DNA from: Lampris incognitus
Lineage: Eukaryota > Chordata > Actinopteri > Lampriformes > Lampridae
Length of the DNA stretch: 64,000 nt
Direction: 5' to 3'
Assembly: GCF_029633865.1 (NCBI RefSeq)
Contig: NC_079224.1
Span: 24,640,395-24,704,394 of the forward strand
Positions 52,544 to 62,847 of the stretch are shown one piece after another (the first letter of the stretch is position 1; each line of letters opens with the position of its first letter). The notes beneath the pieces are model-generated. The model made no database searches. It was not told the origin of the DNA and saw only the letters and a list, made by a program, of their open reading frames with translations. The translations under genes were made by a program, and so were the position numbers.

Positions 52544-52714
52544 TGTTTATTTTTTTCCACACCCACACTCCGGGAAGACCCGCCCCTAACTCTGCCTCTG
52601 ATTGGCTAACTCTAACTTTAACCAACCTAACCAACGGAGGCAACGCGTACTAGTCAATCAGACGCAGAGTAGGGCGGGTCATCGCGAAATACGGGTGGGA
52701 AATAAACAAGGCTC
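52544..52714. mobile_element. Short inverted-repeat element (MITE) at the PIF1 promoter
   Basis: About 65-70 bases at the left (TGTTTATTTTTTTCC, GACCCGCCCCTAACTCTGCC, TCTGATTGGCTAA) are matched in inverted form at the right. The direct repeat GAGCGCAA flanks it at 52536-52543 and 52715-52722, as expected for an 8-bp target duplication. Both arms carry an ATTGG/CCAAT-type box. Confidence 0.65.
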
Positions 52715-52722
52715 GAGCGCAA

Positions 52723-54033
52723 GGTCTTCCGGAAATAGTAAAAACCTTTCAATAAGAAAAGGAAATCGTTTGTTAGCCGTGAAATAACACAAATAATTTG
52801 TCAGATAATTCTCAGTGGTGGAAACTATACGCTGTAACTGGCAAGCATCTGTCTAAAATTGTCCTATGGCATGTTTTAGTGGTCAGTGGGCTTTTTGTTC
52901 ACGTAGAAATAAAGACAACAGAGCTGAAAGCAGCGATGTATACGAACATTTCAACACAAAGGAAGTCTAAAGTGTGTAGCGGGCCTTTTGTTTCCTCTTA
53001 TTTAGACAGCTTTTGATTGCTTTTGAGCAGAGCAAGGATTTTTTTTTTTTACATTTCTCCTCTTAATACAATCTTGTGATAAGTTGTGAAAAATAAATGT
53101 ATGACCGTGATCAGCGCCACAAACCTATACAAAGAAATAAAAAAGATCATTGAAATGTTTCTCTACAAATGTATCTACAAATGCTGAATATATAGACAGT
53201 ACCGGAGTAAATGGTATTTATTATTTCGACGTGATTTTTGCTCATGACACAGGTTGATTGTTGCGGATAATAGGGTTTATATTTTAAGAAAGTACTCTCT
53301 TGGGATTTGCTGTGAATTGTTTTGCTTCATAATTACGTTTGCTTTATTCATCAGCGTTCTTATTCGTATAACGTGTTCATTCATTCACGCAGTGTACTTT
53401 AAACGGACGAGGTTGAACATATCGAAAATAGCCTCCTCCAGAGCAGCTGATTAAATGTCACCCAACAGGAATTCCTTGATTGCTTGGTTTCATATCAGCG
53501 TTCTCCGCTGATTCACTCTCAGACCGTCTGACCTATTGCAATATATAACCATTACCGTCGCCCAGGAGGGGGAGAGAGGATGGGATCAAACTGCAACGGG
53601 TCGATCTGTATTTATGGAGTACTTTGCTCTCTGGGAACCGAGCGAGAAATCTCTGACGTTGTGATTGTCCGGGTGGGGTCTGTTTGTGCTTGTATTTGTG
53701 TGTGTGTGTGTGTGCACATTTGATGGGGGGGGGGCATGGACATATATTGGGACATATATTGTGACCAGTGGGCAGAAGCATTGACAGCCTCAGTATGGGT
53801 TTTTAATGAGTCTGGGAAATCACCTCAGCCCTCCACCTCCACCTCCACCCCCACCCCTCACCTCTCCACTCCAACACACAAACAGGCATACGCACTTACC
53901 GACAGCCTGGGATAATAAGGAATAATAATTAGGAAAAAAACAAACATTTTAGTGACAAATAAACAACAGAACAGAAATGAAATGATTGCAGGTGCCGTGT
54001 CTGAACTAAGAACACTGATGTGTAACCTTTGTG
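52723..54033. other. Gene-free stretch right of PIF1
   Basis: A short TG run lies at 53698-53714. 53170-53560 is repeat-free and even in composition, a weak candidate for conserved noncoding DNA. No gene is recognised. Confidence 0.4.
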
Positions 54034-54069
54034 TTAACGCCATAATGCAAAGTTGCATAATGGCGTTAA
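54034..54069. repeat. Near-perfect 36-bp palindrome
   Basis: TTAACGCCATAATGCAA (54034-54050) and TTGCATAATGGCGTTAA (54053-54069) pair with one mismatch across a two-base centre. Confidence 0.9.
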
Positions 54070-54713
54070 GAGTATGTCCATGCTGCTGGTTAAACCTGAG
54101 TCCTTGGCCTATCCAGCCCCAGCCACATGGGTAAGTTGATGTAGCCGGTATACAAAGAGAGGAAAATAGTGACATTATACTAACAGTCACACTAAATAAT
54201 GTCAGTCTATCCTCGAGACATGCTTATTCTTTTTCTGATATGTGAAGGTGTCTCTATCTAATATCGGTCCTAGTATTTTGTTAGGAAAGGCAGCATGAAC
54301 ACAAATATGAATGAAAATATCATTTTAAAACCACAATTACAATTGCCAAGTCAAGTAGAACTTTGTTTGTCCCCAGAAGGGCAATTGGTTGGGTAGCAGT
54401 AGACAGTAAAAGCACGCAATCATCACAACAACAACAAAACAACAAAAATAAACACACACAGACACAACGTGCTTACATACAACATATAGTAAGACGTAAG
54501 TAAGTGGACCGTCCAATAGGACAATGGCCCAAAATATACTGCAAAGGAGACTCAACTTATTCCAGAGAAAGAAAATATAGATGTTGGATTGGTCCAGTCA
54601 ATCACCTGACTTGAACCAATAGAATATTTGTTGAAGGAACTGAAGATAAAGATTCACCAGCAGGTCTCCCGGAATCTTCAACATTTGATATTGTTTGCTT
54701 AGAAGAAGATGGC

Positions 54714-55181
54714 ATGATGGCGCAGTGGTTAGCGCGGTCGCCTCACAGCAAGAAGGTCCTTGGTTCGAGCCCTGGGGTAGTCCAACCTTGGTGGGTCATC
54801 CTGGATTGTCCTCTGTGTGGAGTTTGCATGTTCTCCCTGTGTCTGTGTGGGTTTCCTCTGGGGGCTCCGGTTTTCTCTCACAGCCCAAAGACATGTAAGT
54901 CAGGTGAATCGGCCATACTAAAATTGTCCCTAGGAATGAATGTGTGTGAGTGTGTGTGCGTGCGCACGTGTGTGTGTGGGCCCTGTGATGGCCTGGTGGC
55001 CTGTCCAGGGTGTCTCCCCACCTGTCGCCCAATGACTGCTGGAATAGGCTCCAGCATCCCTGCAACCCTGAGAGCAGGATAAGCAGTTAAGATGATGGAT
55101 GGATGGATGGATGGATGGATGGATGGATGGATGGATGGATGGATGGATGGATGGATGGATGGATGGATGGATGGATGGATG
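54714..55181 (+). mobile_element. tRNA-derived SINE, family S2, full length
   Basis: It has a tRNA-like head with A-box region GCGCAGTGGTTAGCGCGG and B box GGTTCGAGCCC. A long body follows (GTTTGCATGTTCTCCCTGTG, then AATTGTCCCTAGGAATG, then CCTGTCCAGGGTGTCTCC). The end is a (GATG)n tail at 55091-55181. This is the most complete S2 copy in the window. Confidence 0.85.
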
Positions 55182-55475
55182 CTTAGAAGAATGGGCCAAA
55201 ATGCTCCCTGAACACTGAAAGATTGGTTTCTTTGTACAGGAAATGTCTTGTAGCATGTCATTGCAAAAAAAAAGGCTTTTCCATCAAGTATTAAATACAT
55301 TTCAGTTAGCATGTACAATACTTTTTTCTTCCTGTCAGTACAATTTAATGCATATAACTTTTTTTTTAATTGAATGGAATGTAATGATTTCTTTGTGGCA
55401 ACAGGCACGGGCACAAGTCCATGAATACTCGAGTGGCATCCAGCGCTTTACCTGTGCCCCCATCCACTGGGATAG

Positions 55476-55672
55476 TGGTTGTGTCAGGAAGGGCATCTAA
55501 CGTAAAATTTTGCCAAATCATTATGCAGATTGACAAGACCATACCGGATCGATCAAGGCCCGGGTTAACAATGGCTGCCATTGGTGCTGTGCCCTCACTG
55601 GGTACCAATGGAAACTGTAAAATCCGCTGTGGCGACCCCTGAGAAACAGGGAACAAGCCGAAAGAAGAAAAA
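55476..55672 (+). mobile_element. RTE-type LINE 3'-end fragment
   Basis: GTGTCAGGAAGGGCATCTAA and CCGCTGTGGCGACCCCTGAG, then CCGAAAGAAGAAAA, match the tail of the RTE-type copy at 42259 in the other orientation. Confidence 0.7.
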
Positions 55673-55705
55673 AAAGTACGTAATACTAAATTTAAAGCAG
55701 GGGTG

Positions 55706-56128
55706 TCCGGGTAGCGTAGCAGTATATTCCGTTGCCTACTAACACGAGGATTGGTGGTTCGAATCCCTTTGTTACCTCTGGCTTGGTCAGGCATCTCTAC
55801 AGACACAATTGGCTGTGTCTGTGGGTGGGAAGCCGGATGTGGGTATGTGTCCTGGTCGCTGCACTAGTGCCTCCTCTGGTCAGTCGGATGAGGCGCCTGT
55901 TCGGGGGCAGGGAATGACATGATCCTCCCACGCGCTACGTCCTGCTGGCGAACCTCCTCACTGTCAAGGTGGAAAGAGGCGGCTGGTGACTCCACATGTA
56001 TGGGCGGAGGCATGTGGTAGTCTGCAGCCCTCCCTGGATCGGCAGAGGGAGTGGAGCAGCGACCGCGACAGCACAGAAGAGTGGGGTGATTGGCTGGAAA
56101 CAATTGGGGAGAAAAAAAAGGGGGGGGA
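55706..56128 (+). mobile_element. SINE family S1, near full length
   Basis: The head GGTGTCCGGGTAGCGTAGCA and B box GGTTCGAATCC lie near the left end. The body ends in GGGGAGAAAAAAAAGG. Confidence 0.85.
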
Positions 56129-56245
56129 TTAAAGCAATGTTTACCAAGCACGGTTGGGTGGTCGAGCTTATATTACCTTTTACTACTGGAGTTGTGAAAT
56201 GGATGAGGGCATGAAGGAGTTTGGTTTTGGTTAAGACAGACTTTT

Positions 56246-56325
56246 CTGTCTTATTTATATAATAAGACAGAATTAATAAGACTGCTGCAAACCTTGTATT
56301 TATATATATACAAGGTTTGAAGCAG
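56246..56325. repeat. Two adjacent hairpins
   Basis: CTGTCTTATT (56246-56255) pairs perfectly with 56261-56270. CTGCAAACCTTGTAT (56285-56299) pairs with 56308-56325, with small bulges. They sit between two S1 SINEs. Confidence 0.8.
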
Positions 56326-56398
56326 TACTTGTGATACTGCTGCAAACCTTGGTCACCTTTGTAAATGCTTTTTTTTTTTTTTTTAAGATTGAAAGTAA

Positions 56399-56815
56399 TG
56401 TCCGGGTGGCGTGGCAGTCTATTCCGTTGCCTACCAACACGAGGATCAGCAGTTCGAATCCCTGTGTTACCTCCGGCTTGGTCGGGCGTCCCTACAAACA
56501 CCGCTGGCTGTGACTGCAGGTGGGAAGCCAGAGATGGGTATGTGTCCTGGTCACTGCACCAGCACCTCCTCTGGTCGGTCAGGGCGCCTGTTCGGGGGGG
56601 GAATAGTGTGATCCTCCCACGCGCTACGTCTCCCTGGCGAAACTCCTCACTGTCAGGTGAAAAGAAGCGGCTGGTGACTCCACATGTATGAGAGGAGGCA
56701 CGTGGTAGTCTGCAGCCCTCCCTGGATCGGCAGAGGGGGTGGAGCAGTGACCGGGATGGCTCCAAAGAGTGGGGTAATTGGCCGGATAAGATTGGGGGAG
56801 AAAAGGAGGGGGGGA
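56399..56815 (+). mobile_element. SINE family S1, near full length
   Basis: It has the same orientation as the copy 270 bases to its left and the same body. The B box CAGTTCGAATCCC is intact. Confidence 0.85.
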
Positions 56816-57914
56816 GAAAGATTGAGAGTAGTGTTCGTTTGAAACTCCCAAGTCTTAATTTGCTGTTAAAACCACGACCTATGACCCCTACGTTAAATTT
56901 TGTTGGTTGTCCAATGTGAAACTTGTATATGGCAATGATGTCAAAGGACCTACAACCAGACACCACTTTGTCCATCAAAATGTAGTTTCATTGATCTGGA
57001 TGAGGGTGCTGCCAGTCATATGCCATTAAAGTACAAGCACTTTATGCTAAAAAGACCTTCAGCCTCGCAGTATGAAAAAAATCCACCGTACTTTTAAAAT
57101 GGGATTAGCGGAGGAGGAGAGCACATTTCAAGAAATAAAAAGTTTCCATTGTTGAGTTTACTGACAAAGGTAAAACATTCCCGTAATCAAGCCAGCACAC
57201 TGTGCGTCAGGCTGTCCTCACCAACGACTGGTTTACATGTCAGGTGTAATAGGACCTAACTGAATGGCCGGAGGGGCTGCAGAGTCTGACGTATTGTATA
57301 GGTAAGCTGGAAGGGCTGTACAAAAGACAGATTTATATGTAAACACTGGCCTCTGGCCCAGGATCTAGATAGCCAGGTCTTTAAGTTCTGTCGAGAAACT
57401 ATGAACACAGAGGACAGAATGACATAACATGGTTTCCTTAACCCATAACATGTGTAATGTTAATGGACAGCCTCTTTCTTTTTACATAAAGAATGATTCA
57501 AGAGCAGCAACGGCACTAATGCAAAAATTGAAAGGTACATCTATAATATTTGGCATAAAAGCATTAGGAACTACACGGTGTCCTTTTTAATGGATCTCTT
57601 GATTACGGGAATGAGGGAATTTTACTTAAAAAAATTAGCCTCGGTCATTTGTGTCATTTGCGCGCTACATCAGTCTGCATTTGCCATTAAAACAGTGTGT
57701 ACCGTTTTCCTGGGTTCGCACTGTGTTAACAGTTTCCATTCTGCCCCCGAGGAGTGACATTCTGACTAAGAGGTGGCCATCACAGTGGTGGTTGGGTACA
57801 TATTCCACCCTCAGCGACCTAAAATGTTAAAGGGGAAATTGTCATGTCCAATAGGATCCTGGTTTAATGAGATCATTAATGAAATACAAATGAGTTACAG
57901 GACATAGTTGTTTG

Positions 57915-57972
<58 letters not shown>

Positions 57973-58334
57973 TCTCCAGGTTTCCAAAACAGTAGAGTGG
58001 GATTATTTTCATAAATTCTTTTTGAGGTTTAGCATGTTCTTTTTCTCCTGAGCTTATACTGAATTTGTCCGCTCACCCACCACACCACCTATTTAAGCCC
58101 TAATACCAGCCCTGACAGCACAGACATGAATTATGGTGGGCGAAGCTGAGAGGCATGTTATTTGCAATCAACATTTAGATCAGAAGTACTCATTTCCATT
58201 ATTAACACAACTATGGATGCTTATTAATTCTTTAGATTATTTTTTCATTCACTGCTTGTTTTGTATTTAGAATTGAATAACGATATTTATGCAGTCTTTC
58301 TTTCTTTCTTTCTTAGTATCCATAGCCCTTCCTT
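56816..58334. other. Gene-free stretch, candidate conserved sequence
   Basis: 57000-57900 is free of repeats and even in composition, with several TTAATGA-like cores near its right end. A TG array lies at 57916-57971. No gene is recognised. Confidence 0.4.
57916..57971 (+). repeat. (TG)n microsatellite
   Basis: About 28 TG units. Confidence 0.97.
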
Positions 58335-58724
58335 GTGCAGTATCTCCATTGGTGGATGTTGCTGTACAGTAACAGGGTAGGTAATGGAGAGGTGCAGACA
58401 GAAACAAAGCCTTTACCAGTTCCCTGTCAAAGTAAAGGACAAGACACCCACACAATTAGAGTTAAAGGAAGACATTTACCCTGGACCAGCTCACATCTCA
58501 TCAGCCTTTTCAAACAAAGGGATAAAGCCTGGGCCAAATACCACTCATCTAAAGATTATGCTGATTGGGAAACCTACAGATACTTGAGGAATTTATGTGA
58601 GATTAAAACAAGGAGTGCGAAATCCAACTACTATAGAGATATCTTTTCTAATGATTCTCACAACCCTAGACAGTTTTGGAATCAACTGAACCGTATTTCA
58701 ATAAAACTAACAAAAGCTCCATAA
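58335..58724 (+). mobile_element. LINE ORF2 fragment (endonuclease-RT linker)
   Basis: The frame reads LPWTSSHLISLFKQRDKAW, then YRYLRNLCEIKTRSAKSNYY and NPRQFWNQLNRI. This is the linker between endonuclease and reverse transcriptase in fish L2/CR1/Rex-type LINEs. The frame then stops, and neither catalytic domain is present. Confidence 0.75.
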
Positions 58725-58745
58725 ACCAGATAAGAATTAATAATG

Positions 58746-58953
58746 AGGCGTCCAGGTAGCATGGCGGTCTATTCCGTTGCCTACCAACATGGGGATCACG
58801 GATTGAATCTCCATGTTACCTCCAGCTTAGTCAGGCGTCCCTACAGACACAATTGGCCGCTGCACTAGCGCATCCTCTGGTCAGTCGGGGCGCCTGTTCC
58901 GGGGGTGGAGGGAGAACTGGGGGGAATAGCGTGGGCCTCCCACGCGCTACGTC
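58746..58953 (+). mobile_element. SINE family S1, truncated
   Basis: The head and about half the body are present (GGCGTCCAGGTAGCATGGCG to CACGCGCTACGTCC). The 3' half and a short internal piece are missing. Confidence 0.75.
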
Positions 58954-60384
58954 CTCAAGCCTTTACTGCTGCGGGAGGCATTTTGCACTGACTTCCATCG
59001 TGTACCTATTGTCTGTAGCTAATGTTTGAGACATGTACAATTACCTATTTAAAGGATCATTTCTTTTTTCTTTTTTTTACAACCTGGGTCTTATTTTCAT
59101 AGATTTTGCCATTGTACACACCGTTTATGATACCACTTTACACACCAGCTTCATTTTGGAGCTCTTGGACACAGGATCACCAAAGTTTTACAACAGCATC
59201 GTACGGGACATCAGAACCCCAACATCAGACATATCCAAACCACGTATTTGGAGGTGAAAACAAAAGTGCACATTAAAAGTTATTACCCAAAATACCCAAG
59301 ATTATCAACAATGGTCCATCACATTGCAGAGTTATCTCCTGGTTCAACCTGTAGGACTGACTATCTTACTTCCCATAGGAAGTAGTTCTCAATAATAAAC
59401 TACCCAGCCAGTGCACTTGAGAAGTCATACATAATGAAATATCATGTAAACCATTGTTGTTGGTGTTGATGTTGTTTGAAGGGCAGGTTTAAGCCTCGTG
59501 TTCCAATATCCCTTAGGTCACCGTTGTATAACTATGTCAAGAGCAGCGGTCCCATGTCCAAATCTTAAAAATGAAGCAGGTGAGTAAAATAATATCATGG
59601 CTAATGTGCACAATGGCAAAAACTATGAAAAAAAAAAAGACCAGGCAAAAAGGTCAGAAAGGTCACTTCTGAACTATACCAAAGACAAGCTAGGCTGATG
59701 GAGCCAGGTATGTGTGATTAAAAAAAAAAGCTACTGCTCGGTGGTTCAGTTCAACAAGTAAATGTCTTCCTCCTATACTGCTTATTTACTTTGTCATGGA
59801 TGGTCTTTCTTCCTACCACTCGTAGGAGCAAAACTATTTCCCCCCTCAATCATTCCGAAACATACAGCTTATAAAGTCCAAAGTTTCTCCTTCATCAGAT
59901 CTGTTTTAAGAAAAAGGCCTCCGGATAAAGGTGAATCGGCCTGAATTCTAAGTGAACGCACAAATACACCCTTGAGTTTAAATGGTGCGTTTGATTGCAT
60001 TTGTCAAGTTGTCTGTGACAAATGACAAATGCATTTGTCAGACAAGTCAGATGCCTTGTTTTTGACTGGAAATAAAATGGATCCTGAGTGACCCTTAAAT
60101 ACAGCAGCTCCCTTCCCAGCAACCCCCCCACCCCCACCATCAGTGTTCACAAAATGAATTTGTGTCACTAGTTTTGCTAGTAGTCACTTTTATGTGCTTT
60201 AAGGTTGAAATATCACTAAATCTAGCTACAACGCTGTGAAGGTGGCAACAGCATACAGCACCTGTTTTTCACACAGTGCTTTTCAAGTGCCGAGTGATGT
60301 TTGGTATGACCTATATATCTAAGGGAGACTTGCAGGGATGGGGCTGAATATTGAGATGCTCATTTTTATTTTCATTTTTTGAAC
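58954..60384. other. Gene-free stretch
   Basis: Nothing coding recognised. 60256-60291 shares a motif of about 36 bases with 27796-27831. Confidence 0.35.
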
Positions 60385-61362
60385 CCCCCCCCCCCTTTTT
60401 CTCTGCAATTGTATCTGGCCAATTACCCCACTCTTCCGAGCTGTCTGGTCGCTGCTCCACCCCCTCTGCCGATCCGGGGAGGGCTGCAGACTACCAAAGG
60501 TCTGCTCCGATACATGTGGAGTCACCAGCCGCTTCTTTTCACCTGACAGTGAGGAGTTTCGCCAGGGGGACGTAGCGCGTGAAAGGGTCACGCTATTCTC
60601 CCCCCCCCCCCGAACAGGCGCCCCCGACAGACCAGAGGAGGCACTAGTGCAGTGACCAGGACGCGATATTATGAACCCTACATAGGCCTCGCCAAAATCC
60701 CGTTTCTGGCTTTGTCACGTGTGCGCCACCGTAGCAACGCGAAAATATGTTGTTATGGGGTTAGCGCTCATCAAGGAAACGCTGTACACCCACAATTTAA
60801 CCTGTCTAAGTTATCCACAATCAACATTAACGTTTTTAACTCAATCTTTGCTTGCTCCACGTTTGAGCATAGGATACTTCACCCCTTATCACGACTACAA
60901 ACAAAACGAGCTCCTATATTGTAGTAATATGACTTTTACATTTATACACAGGTAACAACTTACTGATCAGCTTTCTTAAATGTGAGAAAGTCTATTTATT
61001 AGATATATGTTCATTTTCAGACAACTAACGTTACTTACCTCCGTTCTGTTGTTGACAGCCAGCAGTCCAAAATTACAAAAGCAGCCAGCTGTCCAAAATT
61101 GCGAAAAATACAAAATTACAAAATTGAAGGTAGCTAACGTTAGCTTTGCTTCGCACCGAGTTGATAGTTGATTGTTTCCTTAGCAACGCAGCGGAAATCC
61201 GGCGTCCGTTCGCGAGATTTGGGACAGGGTACGGGATTTTGGCGAGGGCTATGTAGGGTTCATAATATCGCGACCAGGACACATACCCACATCCGGCTTC
61301 CCACCCGCAGACCGATCTCCGTGTTCATAGGCAACAGAATAGACCACTACACTGGCTTGATG
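60385..61362 (-). mobile_element. SINE family S1 split by a MITE
   Basis: SINE body at 60385-60662 continues at 61272-61362, with the order and phase of the family kept across the break. The part near the head carrying the B box is deleted. Confidence 0.8.
60663..61271. mobile_element. 609-bp MITE with 9-bp target duplication
   Basis: The left end GCGATATTATGAACCCTACA is repeated in inverted form at the right end. About 41 bases match with one difference and weaker matches lie further in. The host SINE bases GACCAGGAC occur on both sides (60654-60662 and 61272-61280). There is no coding frame. Long inverted repeats with a 9-bp duplication fit Mutator-like elements; a 7-bp reading (ACCAGGA) is also possible because the ends begin with C/G. 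Confidence 0.85.
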
Positions 61363-61554
61363 CCCTCTTTTCCCTTTAAAGCCTTTCAAGACAGATCATT
61401 GACAACATATTTGATTTCAGTGGCAGTCAACATTCAACATACATATTTAAGAACAAATTTGGGTGGTTAAGAATATTTCAGGACCCTGATGATGGATTCT
61501 CCTATATATTTCTCATAATAACAAATTCAGGAGAACGTTACTAAAAGGCAGAGT

Positions 61555-61735
61555 TGTGACCAAGTCACTGTTATGCAAGTCATAAGTAAGTCTCAAGTCT
61601 TAACCTTCGAGTCTCAAGTCAAGTCCCAAGTCATGAAGGGCAAGTCTCAAGTCAAGTCCCAAGTCACCGAGCTCAGGTCAAGTCAAGTCACAAGTCCCTA
61701 ATTTCAGGTGTCAAGTCATCAAGTCTCAAATGTAG
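61555..61735. repeat. Degenerate CAAGTC array
   Basis: About 18 CAAGTC or near copies occur at uneven spacing (AAGTCTCAAGTCAAGTCCCA and similar). CAGAGTTGTGACCAAGTC at 61542 could be the end of a hAT-like element, but I cannot find the other end. Confidence 0.7.
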
Positions 61736-62555
61736 GGTGTTTTATACCAATTTAACACATTTTTTTTAAATTCAGGTAATATTAAATTGTTTCATTACAA
61801 TAGTATATAAATAAACCACAGATAATGTTAGAAATAATTGTTATTTTATCGTGTTCCAATTTGGACATCAGTTGGATTTTGTTTTACATTTAAGAAATAA
61901 TAAAAGGCACACTCTAAATCACAAATGAGCGCACAACTCTTAATAACAATACAAACCATATTGATCATTCCAATACACAATAAACAAACACTCTCTCTGC
62001 TTGTCTAGTTCGACCTACAATTCATTGCACTTGCAAAATATCAAGTTGGCTAGGACTTTATCGCCTCCCTCCAAAGCCACTCCTCCAAAACACGCAAACA
62101 CGCACTGTCTGACTAGCCTACTGCTGGAGATCGGTTGACAGGCAGGTAGGCCATGCAATCATTTTAACCGGACACCTTAAAATGATTGGATGGGTTTATA
62201 ACGGTCCTGCATCTTCCACAGATTACTCTTTTTATTTTTTTAATTTAGTGTCAGGGCATTTTATTTATTGATTGCTGTCGGGATGTAAAGAGAATTGCAA
62301 AAAATATAACAAAAAGTGCTTCTGAAAAAAATCGCCTTCCCTACCTTTAATTATTTGACTCCCTAGATTAGTAGAATCAGGGGTGCTGTTGGTGTAATTC
62401 AATAAATACATGGGCTGTGTGTGACAAAAGGCGCACCCTACTTATGTACGCTTATTAAGTACCAATGTACGTGACGATGTGTACTTAAAATATATAGGGG
62501 TGCGTTTTTGGTCACAGCCATGGAGGTTTTAGAACCACTGGACTAGACACAAGGG
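61736..62555. other. AT-rich gene-free stretch
   Basis: Nothing recognised with confidence. It may be the inside of an old transposon linked to the CAAGTC array. Confidence 0.3.
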
Positions 62556-62723
62556 AGTATTTCACAAAGCTGGCTAACTGAGTATGCCTGACATCTGCGC
62601 AAAGTAAACCCTGGAAACCTTTCAGATCTGGAACATGGATTGAAGTAAAAAGAGCTGTTCCGGGGTTCACTCTGCGCAGAAATGAGGCTTACTTAGTTAG
62701 CCAGCTTTGTGAAATAACCTACT
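62556..62723. mobile_element. Short foldback MITE
   Basis: TATTTCACAAAGCTGGCTAA at the left is matched in inverted form by TTAGCCAGCTTTGTGAAATA at the right. Inner arms (TCTGCGCA...CCC and its complement) pair too. It is about 168 bases with TA at both outer edges. Confidence 0.75.
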
Positions 62724-62847
62724 ACCCCATGGCTCTAATCTAAGCCTATGCTTAGTAGGCTATGTTTCATATTGGGTGCAGTACACTGTGTGTCATGCTC
62801 TGAGCATTATTTCAATTGCCATTGTGCCATACAAAAAGTGTTGTAAT

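Noticed and set aside
54714-54790. tRNA-like sequence with A and B boxes
   Set aside because: Part of the S2 SINE head followed by the SINE body; not a tRNA gene.
55935-56978. 347-codon minus-strand frame
   Set aside because: It runs backwards through two S1 SINE copies and the hairpins between them; it is repeat sequence, not a gene.
59033-59257. Possible small gene (74 codons)
   Set aside because: No family match and no splice or promoter support; left as unassigned sequence.
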